Shown in pieces: positions 7,234-16,092 of a stretch of 27,398 nucleotides of DNA; the first letter of the stretch is position 1, and each line of letters begins with the position of its first letter. The notes under the pieces are model-generated. The model saw only the letters and a list, made by a program, of their open reading frames with translations, had not been told where the DNA came from and did not search any database. Position numbers and translations under genes: made by a program. Source of the stretch: VGNY01 sp964549635 (GTDB taxonomy: Bacteria > Chloroflexota > Dehalococcoidia > GIF9 > UBA5629). The stretch is taken from NCBI GenBank assembly GCA_964549635.1, contig CAZJVJ010000015.1, positions 1-27,398 on the forward strand, written 5' to 3'.

Positions 7234-9681
7234 GTGACACTTATTTACCTCAGTGCTGCCTGGGTAGCTGGAGTCTACCTGGGATCCAGAATCCCTTTTT
7301 CCGCAGGCATCATTTGCTTGGGACTGCTACCATTCTGTCTCATTCCCTTTTTCAGACAGCATACAAGGCTTCTATTTTTAGCCGGCTTTTGCTTCTTAAC
7401 TTTGCTTGGCGGCAGCATCCGCTTCCAGACAAGCTTGCCGGTAATCAATGAACATCATATCCAGTTTTATAACAACAAGGGTATTGTTGAAATCAAGGGA
7501 ATGGTATGCACTGAACATGAACTCAGAAACACAACTGCTATCTTCCAACTTTCCGCCGTTGAGCTACAAACAGAAGGCGGATGGAAAAAAGTACAAGGAA
7601 AGGTACTCATACGCGTGCCAAGATACAAGGAAAGGGAATATTACTACGGTGATATACTGAGACTGACCGGTGGTCTGCAAACACCACCGCAATACGATGA
7701 ATTCGACTATAAAGGCTATCTTGCACGGCACGGAATCTATTCCATTATGAATTACCCAAAAATTGAAATCATCGATACTGGCAAGGGTTTTAAGCCACTA
7801 TCCTGGATTCACACACTGCGAAGTCAACTTTCCCAGAGCCTATCTCTTGCGCTTCCCGAGCCACAAGCCTCCCTAGCCCAGGGGATTTTGCTTGGCTTGA
7901 GGGGTAACATACCGTATTCTCTAAAAGAAACTTTTACCAGAACAGGAACTGCTCATCTGTTAGCCATATCTGGACTTCATCTCAGCATAATCATTGGCAT
8001 CTTTCTCAGCCTAGGCATCTCGCTATTTGGCAGGCGCTACTATATATACATCTGGCTCGCCCTTCTAGTCATATGGCTGTACGCTCTGATTACCGGGATG
8101 CGTCCGCCTGTCGTACGCGGTGCAGTTATGGGAAGCATGTTTCTGTTCGCCGAATACCTTGGCAGACAACGCACCGCATCAACAGCGCTCGCCTTCGCCG
8201 CAGCATTGATGATTGGCATAGAACCTCACGTCATGTGGGATGCCAGCTTCCAATTAAGTTTCCTGGCCATGGCAGGACTCCTCTACATATCACCTTACCT
8301 TCAGGCCTGGGGAAGAAAAGGGGTAGCTTCTATCTCAAGCGGGGAAAGAACCGCGGCATCATTCCTCAATAACATCGTCGACAGTTTTGCTATAACGCTA
8401 TCTGCCATTTTAGCTACATGGCCCGTCATCGCCTATTACTTTGGCATTGTTTCTTTCGTCGGTCCCCAAGCTACTTTACTGGCTTTACTCTTCCTGCCTG
8501 GAATTATTGTCACCACAGCACTAGTTGGTATTGCTGGCCTTTTTGCACCGCTACTAGCACACATTCTGGGCTCCGTAGCCTGGCTATTCCTCACCTGTTT
8601 CATCTTAGTAGTTCAAGCCTTTGATACCCTGCCATTTTCATCACTTCAATTCGGTAGTATACATGTCTGGCAGATACTCCTCTATTATGTCTTACTGGCC
8701 TTAGCCACAACAGCTATCAAATATCGAAAACAGCTAGCCAATTCTCTTTTACAAGCAACCTCTAAAATAAGCCATTCGGCAAGCAAAGCTACAGAACAAG
8801 CCGCACGACTATCTGTGAAATGGGTTCTCTTGCCCCTTTTTATCGTGACAGCCCTAGTCTGGACAGTTACCCTAAACTTGCCTGATAATAAACTACATGT
8901 AAATATACTGGACGTCGGACAGGGTGACGCCATCCTGATTCAAACACCAAGCCGCCAAAATATCCTCATAGATGGTGGACCAGATCCGCAAGCGATATCT
9001 CTGGCACTGGGCGAGAGACTACCTTTCTGGGTTCGAAATATCGATTTGGTCGTGCTAACTCAGCCTCAGGCTGACCACCTTACAGGTCTGATAGCAGTAC
9101 TCCAGAAATATAAAGTATCGCAAGTTATCGAGCCAGATGTAACCTACACTTCAAGCATTTATCAACACTGGCGCACCTTAATTAAAAGCAAAAAAATCGA
9201 ACATAAAATAGCTCACGCTGGACAGGAGATAAGCCTGGGAAATGGCATAAGGATGGAAATAATCCATCCACCTTCATCTTTGCTCCAGAACACTTCACAT
9301 GATATAGACAACAATGGTCTAGTGCTACGTTTGAGTTGGAATAAAATAAGTTTCTTGTTCACCGCCGACATTCATCAAGAAGCCGAATGGTATTTAACAG
9401 CCCAGCGAGCTAACTTGAAGAGCACCGTACTAAAGGTTGCGCACCATGGCAGCCGAACGTCAACCACTGCCGGATTTCTGGCTGTAGTCGACCCCGAGAT
9501 AGCAGTTATTTCCGTCGGGGCCGCAAACAGATTTGGCTTACCCCACGCTGAGGTGTTGAACAGGTTAACCAAACAACTAGGAAATAAAATCTACCTGACT
9601 TCAAACCACGGGACCACAGAGTTCATAACGGACGGCCAAAAGCTGTGGGTAAAATGCAGCAAGTCATATCCCGAAAACTAG
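7234..9681 (+). CDS. comEC: ComEC/Rec2, competence DNA channel
   Basis: ComEC is the inner-membrane channel that takes single-stranded DNA into the cytoplasm. It starts at GTG 7234, 7 bp after comEA, and has 815 residues. The N-terminal helices and soluble part come first; the multi-helix Competence domain includes TAHLLAISGLHLSIIIG. A C-terminal metallo-beta-lactamase-like domain (from about residue 555, LHVNILDVGQGDAILI) follows. In that domain the usual histidine-rich motif reads LTQPQADHLTGL, with Gln where family members usually have His, although VAHHGSRTS further on is intact. The nuclease-like site may therefore be weak or altered. It is probably part of a working natural-transformation system, but no pilus genes lie nearby. 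Confidence 0.95.
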   Translation: MTLIYLSAAWVAGVYLGSRIPFSAGIICLGLLPFCLIPFFRQHTRLLFLAGFCFLTLLGGSIRFQTSLPVINEHHIQFYNNKGIVEIKGMVCTEHELRNTTAIFQLSAVELQTEGGWKKVQGKVLIRVPRYKEREYYYGDILRLTGGLQTPPQYDEFDYKGYLARHGIYSIMNYPKIEIIDTGKGFKPLSWIHTLRSQLSQSLSLALPEPQASLAQGILLGLRGNIPYSLKETFTRTGTAHLLAISGLHLSIIIGIFLSLGISLFGRRYYIYIWLALLVIWLYALITGMRPPVVRGAVMGSMFLFAEYLGRQRTASTALAFAAALMIGIEPHVMWDASFQLSFLAMAGLLYISPYLQAWGRKGVASISSGERTAASFLNNIVDSFAITLSAILATWPVIAYYFGIVSFVGPQATLLALLFLPGIIVTTALVGIAGLFAPLLAHILGSVAWLFLTCFILVVQAFDTLPFSSLQFGSIHVWQILLYYVLLALATTAIKYRKQLANSLLQATSKISHSASKATEQAARLSVKWVLLPLFIVTALVWTVTLNLPDNKLHVNILDVGQGDAILIQTPSRQNILIDGGPDPQAISLALGERLPFWVRNIDLVVLTQPQADHLTGLIAVLQKYKVSQVIEPDVTYTSSIYQHWRTLIKSKKIEHKIAHAGQEISLGNGIRMEIIHPPSSLLQNTSHDIDNNGLVLRLSWNKISFLFTADIHQEAEWYLTAQRANLKSTVLKVAHHGSRTSTTAGFLAVVDPEIAVISVGAANRFGLPHAEVLNRLTKQLGNKIYLTSNHGTTEFITDGQKLWVKCSKSYPEN

Positions 9682-9777
9682 CGGGCATCTAACAGCTGCA
9701 CATACCCTCCCCGGTAACTTTATGTTAACTGCCCCAGCAGACAAAAACCACTTCATGCGTGGCACCAACCAATAGTC

Positions 9778-9906
9778 ATGAATCCAGGTGAGAATTTAGT
9801 CCCACAAGCCAAAATTGAATACAAAAAATCAGATGGGAGCGTTGACACAGGAAAAGATGCCCTGATAATGTGTGGAAGAGCACCCAAGGTACGGTACGCA
9901 ATTTAG
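9778..9906 (+). CDS. Small hypothetical ORF (42 codons)
   Basis: ATG 9778 opens 42 codons ending in TAG TGA at 9904-9909. The peptide is hydrophilic and Lys-rich (segments QAKIEYKKSDGS and MCGRAPKVRYAI). It is in the same frame as the downstream ATPase-domain gene, separated by the two stops, so it could be a remnant of a longer N-terminus or chance. There is no Shine-Dalgarno site and I see no known family. Confidence 0.18.
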   Translation: MNPGENLVPQAKIEYKKSDGSVDTGKDALIMCGRAPKVRYAI

Positions 9907-9933
9907 TGAACCTCAAAATTGCTACTTAAAGGT

Positions 9934-10458
9934 ATGACTATTTGCATGAGCAACACAGCTCACCCCATAAGAAAGCAAACGGTTGAAAGGTTTTATCTAG
10001 CGCCGGAGCCGACTAATATCAGTGACATCGTTTACAAAGTAGCTGCCTGTATACAGCCCATGGTCAATAGCCGAAAACAATCTCTTAATTTAGACGTGAC
10101 CCCATATTTACCTGAGGTCATCGCTGACAGCCTAAGAATAGAACAGGTCCTGCTCCACCTTTTGTCCAATGCGATAAAGCTCACTCCAGATGGCGGCTGT
10201 ATATCATTATCAGCTAGCACCAAAGGCAGTGTCATTGTCATCGAAGTCAAAGATAGTGGGCCAAATATACTGCCAAAAGAACCACAGGAAATCTTCCAAC
10301 CCCACTATAGGCTTGAAAGCGATGACGCAGCGGATAGCCCCGGGATAGGTTTGGGGCTAGCTTTATGTAAGTTTCTGGTGGAGCTCCATGGTGGTGCAAT
10401 ATGGGTGGAGGGCGAAGAAGGCAAGGCCAATACTTTCGCCTTCTCATTGCCTTTTTGA
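9934..10458 (+). CDS. Stand-alone histidine-kinase-type ATPase domain protein
   Basis: The 174-residue protein is almost entirely a GHKL (HATPase_c) domain. The N box is EQVLLHLLSNAIKL, the G1 box DSGPN, an F-box-like IFQPHYR follows, and the G2 box is GIGLGLALCKFLVELHGG. The roughly 35 residues before it resemble the linker that follows a phospho-acceptor helix (ISDIVYKVAACIQPMV), but no sensor and no His-box helix are present. It could be a truncated kinase, a kinase half acting with a separate partner, or an anti-sigma-like ATPase. The start is uncertain: ATG 9934 has AAAGG only 1 nt away, and ATG 9946 and TTG 9919 are alternatives. No response regulator is adjacent. Confidence 0.8.
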   Translation: MTICMSNTAHPIRKQTVERFYLAPEPTNISDIVYKVAACIQPMVNSRKQSLNLDVTPYLPEVIADSLRIEQVLLHLLSNAIKLTPDGGCISLSASTKGSVIVIEVKDSGPNILPKEPQEIFQPHYRLESDDAADSPGIGLGLALCKFLVELHGGAIWVEGEEGKANTFAFSLPF

Positions 10459-10557
10459 AATCTAAATAGCATCTGCCAGAGCCTGTGCCAGCCTTGCACT
10501 CTGTCGACAGTCATCATCAGCCATCTTATTCCACGATAGGGGCCATCTGCATAGCTA

Positions 10558-10586
10558 TTGATTTATAGTTCATTTTGGCGTACAGT
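10558..10586 (+). promoter_or_regulatory. Promoter of the CARDB protein gene
   Basis: TTGATT (10558-10563) and TACAGT (10581-10586) are separated by exactly 17 bp, 43 bp upstream of the start codon. AGGAGG at 10619-10624 gives a good ribosome site. Confidence 0.45.
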
Positions 10587-10629
10587 ATTAGATGTCTTCA
10601 AATTCAGTGGAGAACTCTAGGAGGCAAGG

Positions 10630-11913
10630 ATGAAAGAATTACTCAGACTATCGCCAGTTATTCTGATACTGGTTCTCATCTTGGCTGTGACCGCCAGGAT
10701 AGATGCACAAGCCGGACTCCAAGTGATAGACCTAACAGTTAATCCACAAGTTATCAAGGTAGGAGACACCGTAAACATAAGTGCTACAGTAAAGAATACG
10801 CGGAATGAAAAAGCTAACTTCACCTTAACTCTGAAAATAGACAACGAGATTGTTGACACCAGAGAAATAACACTAAATGCTGGAGCAAGTGAAACTGTAG
10901 ACTTCGCTTTTACAGCAACAACGCCCGGGCCACACACGGCAGAACTAAACGGTAACGTTATAGACTTTACAGTGAAAGGGGCCTCGTTCTGGTCCATATT
11001 TCCCACCTGGTTGTGGATAACTATCGGTGTCATAATCAGCCTGCTACTTTTACTCATTATCATACTGGTCGCTATACCACCACGAAGGAAGCAACCTGAA
11101 GTAGCCACAAAAGCTGCTGGAGTAGAAAGGGCCACAGCACCAGATATGCAAATGCCAACGCCTGTACCGACTTTCGTACCGGGACCAGCACCTACCATAC
11201 CACCAGCAGGATTCCCGACAACAACGCCTACGCCGGGCCCAGGAGTGCTTTACTCTCCAGCAATATCCCCAACTCCCGGCCACATTCCCACCCCGGGACC
11301 GGCTACAACCCCATACCCACCAACCCCATTTGCACCATATACGGGAAGACCTATTTTTTCCATTAGCAACCTGACCATCACTCCGAACCAAGTAAAAGCA
11401 GGAGAACCTGTAACCATCAGTGCTATTGTATCCAATAACGGCCCTCAAGCGGGCAGGTACAGTGTGGTGCTAAGAATAAATGGGCTGGTCGAAAATATAA
11501 CCGAAATAGCCCTACCCCCCGGGGGAAGCCAGGCAACAACTTTCACCGTGATTAAGGAGGATGGTGGAGAGTACTATGCAGAGCTAGATGGCCTTGGCGG
11601 CAGTTTCATCGTTATACCACTGGTACCTGCGCATTTCTCCGTAACCAACTTAGTCATTACACCAGAGCGCGTGAAACAGGGTGAGAAGGTCAACATTAGC
11701 GCCATAGTGACCAACCACGGTGAGCTTAAAGGTGACCACAGCCTAGCACTAAAATTGAAAGGCGCCGTCGAGACTGTAGAACAGGTAAGTTTAGGGCCGG
11801 GTGAGAGCCGGCAGGTGACCTTCAATGTAGTAAAAACAACACCCGGCTTTTACAATGTGGAACTCGAGGGATTAACCGGCAGGTTTGTCGTCGAAATGGA
11901 GTGGCAAGTATAG
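10630..11913 (+). CDS. CARDB-repeat membrane protein
   Basis: A 427-residue protein of unknown role. An N-terminal signal segment (hydrophobic 7-22, likely cleavage after AQA) leads into a first beta-sandwich of CARDB type (about 28-115, with DLTVNPQVIKVGDTVNISA). A strong membrane helix follows (about 122-150) and then PPRRK, a Pro/Thr-rich linker (about 168-245), and two more CARDB repeats (about 247-330 with TITPNQVKAGEPVTISAIV, and 338-427 with VITPERVKQGEKVNISAIV). CARDB domains bind partners or ligands outside cells. By the positive-inside rule the first repeat would be outside and the other two inside, which is odd. AGGAGG lies 5 nt before the ATG. It is monocistronic and convergent with def. 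Confidence 0.85.
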   Translation: MKELLRLSPVILILVLILAVTARIDAQAGLQVIDLTVNPQVIKVGDTVNISATVKNTRNEKANFTLTLKIDNEIVDTREITLNAGASETVDFAFTATTPGPHTAELNGNVIDFTVKGASFWSIFPTWLWITIGVIISLLLLLIIILVAIPPRRKQPEVATKAAGVERATAPDMQMPTPVPTFVPGPAPTIPPAGFPTTTPTPGPGVLYSPAISPTPGHIPTPGPATTPYPPTPFAPYTGRPIFSISNLTITPNQVKAGEPVTISAIVSNNGPQAGRYSVVLRINGLVENITEIALPPGGSQATTFTVIKEDGGEYYAELDGLGGSFIVIPLVPAHFSVTNLVITPERVKQGEKVNISAIVTNHGELKGDHSLALKLKGAVETVEQVSLGPGESRQVTFNVVKTTPGFYNVELEGLTGRFVVEMEWQV

Positions 11914-11917
11914 GCAT

Positions 11918-11935
11918 GCCCACCATCAAGTGGGC
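11918..11935. terminator. Hairpin between convergent genes
   Basis: GCCCAC (11918-11923) and GTGGGC (11930-11935) form a 6-bp GC-rich hairpin with a CATCAA loop just after the CARDB gene stop and before the def stop. There is no T run on either strand, so intrinsic termination is doubtful. Confidence 0.3.
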
Positions 11936-11957
11936 GAAAGCCATCACTGAGGATCAG

Positions 11958-12428
11958 TTAAGGAGACAATTCCTGCAACTTCTCCGGACTCTCAATACGG
12001 TCAATATACAGGATGCCGTCAAGATGGTCTATCTCATGCTCCAGAGCCTGAGCCAGAAGCTCTTCCCCTTTAAGACGAAAATCCCGCCCGAGCCTGTCCC
12101 GGGCTTTGACTTTAACTCGGACTGACCGCCTCACCTCACCTTTGTAGCCAGGAATGCTGAGGCAGGCTTCCTCTATTATGCGTTCTCCTTCCTTCTTGAC
12201 TATTTCAGGATTGATCAGAACTATGACTTCGCTGCCTGGTATCTCCACAACGGCTACCCTTAGTGGTACGCCCACCTGCGGTGCAGCCAGCCCCACCCCG
12301 GAAACCGCTCTCATAGTTTCTATCATGTCATCAATAAGGCTCTGTACAGAGCTATCAATTTTTCGCACCTTTTTGGCTTTCTGTCTCAGTACAGGGTCCG
12401 GCACTACGCAGATAGAACGAACTGTCAT
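11958..12428 (-). CDS. def: Peptide deformylase
   Basis: Def removes the formyl group from the N-terminal Met of new proteins. At 156 residues it has the three metal-site motifs: GVGLAAPQVG (44-53), EACLSIPG (87-94) and HEIDH (131-135). Cys89 and the two His are the metal ligands and Glu132 the catalytic residue. Motif II reads EACLS where most deformylases have EGCLS. A ribosome site AGGAG lies about 9 nt before the ATG. It follows priA by 15 bp and ends the mog-trmD-rplS-priA-def run. Confidence 0.95.
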   Translation of the reverse strand: MTVRSICVVPDPVLRQKAKKVRKIDSSVQSLIDDMIETMRAVSGVGLAAPQVGVPLRVAVVEIPGSEVIVLINPEIVKKEGERIIEEACLSIPGYKGEVRRSVRVKVKARDRLGRDFRLKGEELLAQALEHEIDHLDGILYIDRIESPEKLQELSP

Positions 12429-12443
12429 ATCAGCAAGCTCCTA

Positions 12444-14885
12444 TTAAACCATACCTAGTGGGTCAATGTCCAAGACCCAACCTCTAGGTAAAGTTATGTC
12501 GGATAAAAAGCTGCTCGGATCAGTGCCACAGAGGATTATCTGCCATTGATAATGCCCTCGAATGCGAGGGACAAAGGCTGGAGCTGGCCCGATAAGCCTG
12601 AAGCCAGGTATGCCACGTCGCTCCGCTTCAGCAGAAAGTAGACGTTTAACCCTCTGTGCCTCTTTGTGACAGGTGACTTCATTAGTATGTGTAAATGTGA
12701 GGCGAGCTAAACGACTAAAAGGCGGATAACCGAACCTACGACGATAGCCTATCTCCTGCTCATAAAAGCCTAAATAATCATGCTTTGATGCCGCCTGTAT
12801 GGCGTAGTGCTCCGGACTGTAAGTCTGAATTATGACCTTGCCAGGTACAAAGCCACGCCCTGCTCTACCAGCCACCTGACACAAAAGCTGAAAGGTGCGT
12901 TCTCCAGCCCGAAAATCGGGCAGGTTTAGCCCGACATCAGCACTTATCACACCAGCCAACGTAACTTGCGGCAAGTCCAATCCCTTGGCTATCATCTGAG
13001 TCCCGATCAGTATATCAGCTTCGTGAGACCGAAACTTATCCAAGAGCTCCTCATGGGCCCGCCGACTGGAGGTGACATCTCTGTCCCAGCGGAGAACCCG
13101 AGCCTGCGGGAAAAGCCTTCTGACTTCATCCTCCACCTTCTGTGTACCGACACCCATAAATCTAAACCTATGATTACCACAAACAGGGCAGACTTCCGGT
13201 GAGGCTATAGAAAAACGGCAATGATGACACATCAATTTTTGAGTTGCTGAGTGATAGGTAAGTGCTGCTGTACAGTGCCGGCAATTAAAAATAAAGCCAC
13301 ACGCCCGACATTGGACAAAAGTGGCAGTACCACGCCGATTTAGAAATAAAATCACCTGCTCTCGATTAGCCAGGGCTTCTGTCATCGCTTCAGTCAGCGA
13401 GCGACTGAAAAGCCCACGGTTGCCAGCTTTAAGCTCGTCCCTCAAATCAACAATTTCAACCTCTGGTAACGGTGCAGGCCCTCCAAGTGTAATGCGCTCT
13501 TTCAACTCTATAAGCTGGTACTCGCCTTGTTTTGCCTTGTAAAAAGTCTCCACGGCAGGGGTGGCACTGCCCAAAATAACCACCGCGCTACTACTTGCAG
13601 CCAGTCCAATTGCCACATCCCGAGCATGGTAACGGGGTGATTTGTCAGACTGCTTATAAGTCCACTCATGCTCCTCATCAATAATGATGAGACCAAGGTC
13701 GGGCTGCGGTGCAAAGAGTGCACTTCTCGGACCGACCACCACATCACACCCTCCTTCTCTTATCCGATGCCACTCGTCAAACTGCTCCCCCAAAGACAGT
13801 CCACTGTGTAACACAGCTACACGACCTGGGAAACGGGAGGCGAAACGCTCTATAGTCTGTGGAGTCAGTGCAATTTCCGGAACAAGACAAATACCGCGCT
13901 TACCCTGAGCTACGCACTCGGCCAGGGCCCGAAGGTAGATTTCTGTTTTGCCGCTGCCTGTAACACCATAGAGCAGAAAAACTAGTGGTAACCCTCTTGC
14001 ATTCGAATCATGATGGTAAATGCAACCTTGAATCCTTTGCCACGCTGCTTCCTGGGATGGGGTCAGACCCGGTGGCGTTGCTGGCACAATTTTTAGGTGG
14101 GTTAAAGGGTCACGTCTAACAGCAATTTCTATCGCTGAAACTAATCCACGCTTCTTTAAAGCCTCAACCACTGCCCCAGGACAGGCGATTACCTTTCGAA
14201 CCTCGGCCACGGATATCGGCTCAGGTTGCTTAATTAGAAAATCAAGCACCGCTGCTTGCCTGTGAGCCCCAGCTTTTTTTAGCCGAGTTAACTCAGCCTC
14301 AGCTTCACTCAAACCAATAAGCAGCTTCAAATAAGTAACCAACTTCGGTTTTACCTTAGTCTCCTCCAGTTGCTGGCTCTTTAAAACCAGACCACGGCGC
14401 ACCAGCCGGCGGATAATCATCTCAACTTTCCGTTTTCCAAACCTCCGCTGTAGCTCCCTAACATCAATTTTACCCTTGTTCTCAACGAGACGCAGAATCC
14501 GTATCTCCTCGGTAGTCAGCTGCGATAGGTCAACCGAACCTGGCTGCATTTGCAAGAAGGTAACCAGCCGCCGCTCAAATCCAGGAGGCAGCATCGAGGC
14601 TACAGCATCAAAAAGTGGAGATAGATAATATCTACTCAACCAAAGAGCGACGTCCACTTGTGTTGCGGACAACAAAGGGTAAGGGCTAATAAGACCGGTG
14701 ATTTCTTTGGTGACCTCAAAAGAAGGAAAATCGCTTAATCCAACAACAATGCCTTGCAGGGTCTGAGAGCCGAATGGCACCCAGACGGCTTGACCAATAT
14801 CAACCTTTAGTCCATCGGGTATCGAATAACAAAAGCTACGGCGGTAGGCAACAGGTGAATTGACCGCCACTTCCGCATACTTCAT
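12444..14885 (-). CDS. priA: PriA, primosomal replication-restart helicase
   Basis: PriA recognises stalled forks and recombination intermediates and reloads the replisome. The 813-residue protein has the N-terminal DNA-binding domain (starting AEVAVNSPVAYRRSFCYSIP), Walker A GVTGSGKT at 307-314, a DEEH box near 400, and the Zn-binding insertion with eight cysteines (CRACG, CRHC, CHHC, CPVCG) near 540-585. The C-terminal helicase lobe (GTQMIAKGLD, QVAGRAGRG) is complete. Its ATG overlaps the rplS stop by four bases (ATGA), indicating translational coupling. Confidence 0.96.
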   Translation of the reverse strand: MKYAEVAVNSPVAYRRSFCYSIPDGLKVDIGQAVWVPFGSQTLQGIVVGLSDFPSFEVTKEITGLISPYPLLSATQVDVALWLSRYYLSPLFDAVASMLPPGFERRLVTFLQMQPGSVDLSQLTTEEIRILRLVENKGKIDVRELQRRFGKRKVEMIIRRLVRRGLVLKSQQLEETKVKPKLVTYLKLLIGLSEAEAELTRLKKAGAHRQAAVLDFLIKQPEPISVAEVRKVIACPGAVVEALKKRGLVSAIEIAVRRDPLTHLKIVPATPPGLTPSQEAAWQRIQGCIYHHDSNARGLPLVFLLYGVTGSGKTEIYLRALAECVAQGKRGICLVPEIALTPQTIERFASRFPGRVAVLHSGLSLGEQFDEWHRIREGGCDVVVGPRSALFAPQPDLGLIIIDEEHEWTYKQSDKSPRYHARDVAIGLAASSSAVVILGSATPAVETFYKAKQGEYQLIELKERITLGGPAPLPEVEIVDLRDELKAGNRGLFSRSLTEAMTEALANREQVILFLNRRGTATFVQCRACGFIFNCRHCTAALTYHSATQKLMCHHCRFSIASPEVCPVCGNHRFRFMGVGTQKVEDEVRRLFPQARVLRWDRDVTSSRRAHEELLDKFRSHEADILIGTQMIAKGLDLPQVTLAGVISADVGLNLPDFRAGERTFQLLCQVAGRAGRGFVPGKVIIQTYSPEHYAIQAASKHDYLGFYEQEIGYRRRFGYPPFSRLARLTFTHTNEVTCHKEAQRVKRLLSAEAERRGIPGFRLIGPAPAFVPRIRGHYQWQIILCGTDPSSFLSDITLPRGWVLDIDPLGMV

Positions 14886-15328
14886 TCTGCCTTTTCAGTT
14901 TCCGCAACTACAGCTTCGCCAGTCTCAACCTCTTTGGACTCAGCACCCTCAATTTCACCCATAGCCCCACCGAGTTTTTCTGCTATCATCTCACGGCGCT
15001 CTTTAAGACGTGCCTCTCTAGCACTCAGTCGGCGCATGTAGTAAAGTTTGGCGCGACGAACCTTGCCACGTCGCACCACCTCAACTTTCTCCAAGAGAGG
15101 TGAAGCAAAGGGAAACGTATGCTCCACCCCCACGCCATAAGTAACCCGCCTGATAGTAAAATTACCGCCACCGCTTCCTCTCCTTACTCTCACCACCAAC
15201 CCAAGCAACGTTTGAACCCTTTCCCGATTAGCTTCCTTGACCCTGAAGCTAACTCTTACCGTATCACCAGGACTAATTTCAGGTATTTTAGACTCTGCTT
15301 TAACTCGGCTAATGGCATTGATACTCAT
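14882..15328 (-). CDS. rplS: Ribosomal protein L19 with acidic C-terminal tail
   Basis: L19 sits at the interface of the 30S and 50S subunits. The 148-residue product has the family body (IPEISPGDTVRVSFRV, RVQTLLGLVVRVRRG, TFPFASPLLEKVEVVRRGKVRRAKLYYMR). The usual length is about 115 residues; here roughly 30 extra residues rich in Glu, Ala and Val follow REMIAEKLGG. It follows trmD by 17 bp, the usual trmD-rplS pairing, and overlaps priA. Confidence 0.97.
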   Translation of the reverse strand: MSINAISRVKAESKIPEISPGDTVRVSFRVKEANRERVQTLLGLVVRVRRGSGGGNFTIRRVTYGVGVEHTFPFASPLLEKVEVVRRGKVRRAKLYYMRRLSAREARLKERREMIAEKLGGAMGEIEGAESKEVETGEAVVAETEKAE

Positions 15329-15345
15329 TTTCAGCTAGACCTCTT

Positions 15346-16092
15346 TTACGATATAGATGTAATTCTAAGGGTTTCACTAAGCAACTTCCTGTCTTCTTCG
15401 GAGAGCACAGCTTTGACTAAAAGGTCTGGACGTCGCTTAGCGGTCCGTAGTAACCTCTGATATCGTCGCCATCGTGCAATCTCACCATGATTCCCAGAAA
15501 GTAAAACAGACGGTACCGACCAGCCACGATATACCTCAGGACGAGTATACTGCGGGTATTCCAGCAGCCCGTCCACGAGGGAATCCTCAACAAGCGACTT
15601 CTCTGAGCCAATAACTCCTGGCAATAATCGAACCACACAATCCACCACCACCATAGCAGGGATTTCACCGCCACTTAACAAATAGTCGCCAATGCTAATC
15701 TCATCAGTAGCCAAATGCTCGGCTACTCTCTCGTCAACACCCTCATAATGGCCACATATCAAAATTAGATTCTGAAAACGGGCTAACTCTTGCGCAATTT
15801 CCTGCTTAAAAAGCCGCCCCTGCGGCGAAAGCAAAATGGTGGGAACGGCCAAAAGCCCCAGTTCGCCCTTTATAGCCTCAACAGCTTCAAATATAGGCCC
15901 CGGTTTGAGCACCATTCCAGCCCCACCACCATAGGGATAGTCATCCACAACACGATGTTTATCATGAGCGTAGTCACGAATATTATGAACCCTAATATCA
16001 ACTATAGCACGCTCTATGGCTCTACCAACAATGCTACAGTTTAGAAAACCATTAAACATTTCAGGAAATAACGTCAAAATATCGACACGCAT
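15346..16092 (-). CDS. trmD: TrmD, tRNA (guanine-37-N1)-methyltransferase
   Basis: TrmD methylates G37 next to the anticodon to prevent frameshifting. The 248-residue protein starts MRVDILTLFPEMF and carries the SAM-binding knot motifs GHYEGVDERV (114-123) and SIGDYLLSGGE (133-143). DYPYGGGAGM at 51-60 is also typical. Its ATG abuts the mog stop with no gap, and rplS follows, so it is inside one operon. Confidence 0.97.
   Translation of the reverse strand: MRVDILTLFPEMFNGFLNCSIVGRAIERAIVDIRVHNIRDYAHDKHRVVDDYPYGGGAGMVLKPGPIFEAVEAIKGELGLLAVPTILLSPQGRLFKQEIAQELARFQNLILICGHYEGVDERVAEHLATDEISIGDYLLSGGEIPAMVVVDCVVRLLPGVIGSEKSLVEDSLVDGLLEYPQYTRPEVYRGWSVPSVLLSGNHGEIARWRRYQRLLRTAKRRPDLLVKAVLSEEDRKLLSETLRITSIS

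Noticed and set aside
10617..11448. Minus-strand open frames opposite the CARDB gene
   Set aside because: They are low-complexity shadows caused by the Pro/Thr-rich repeats of the real gene.
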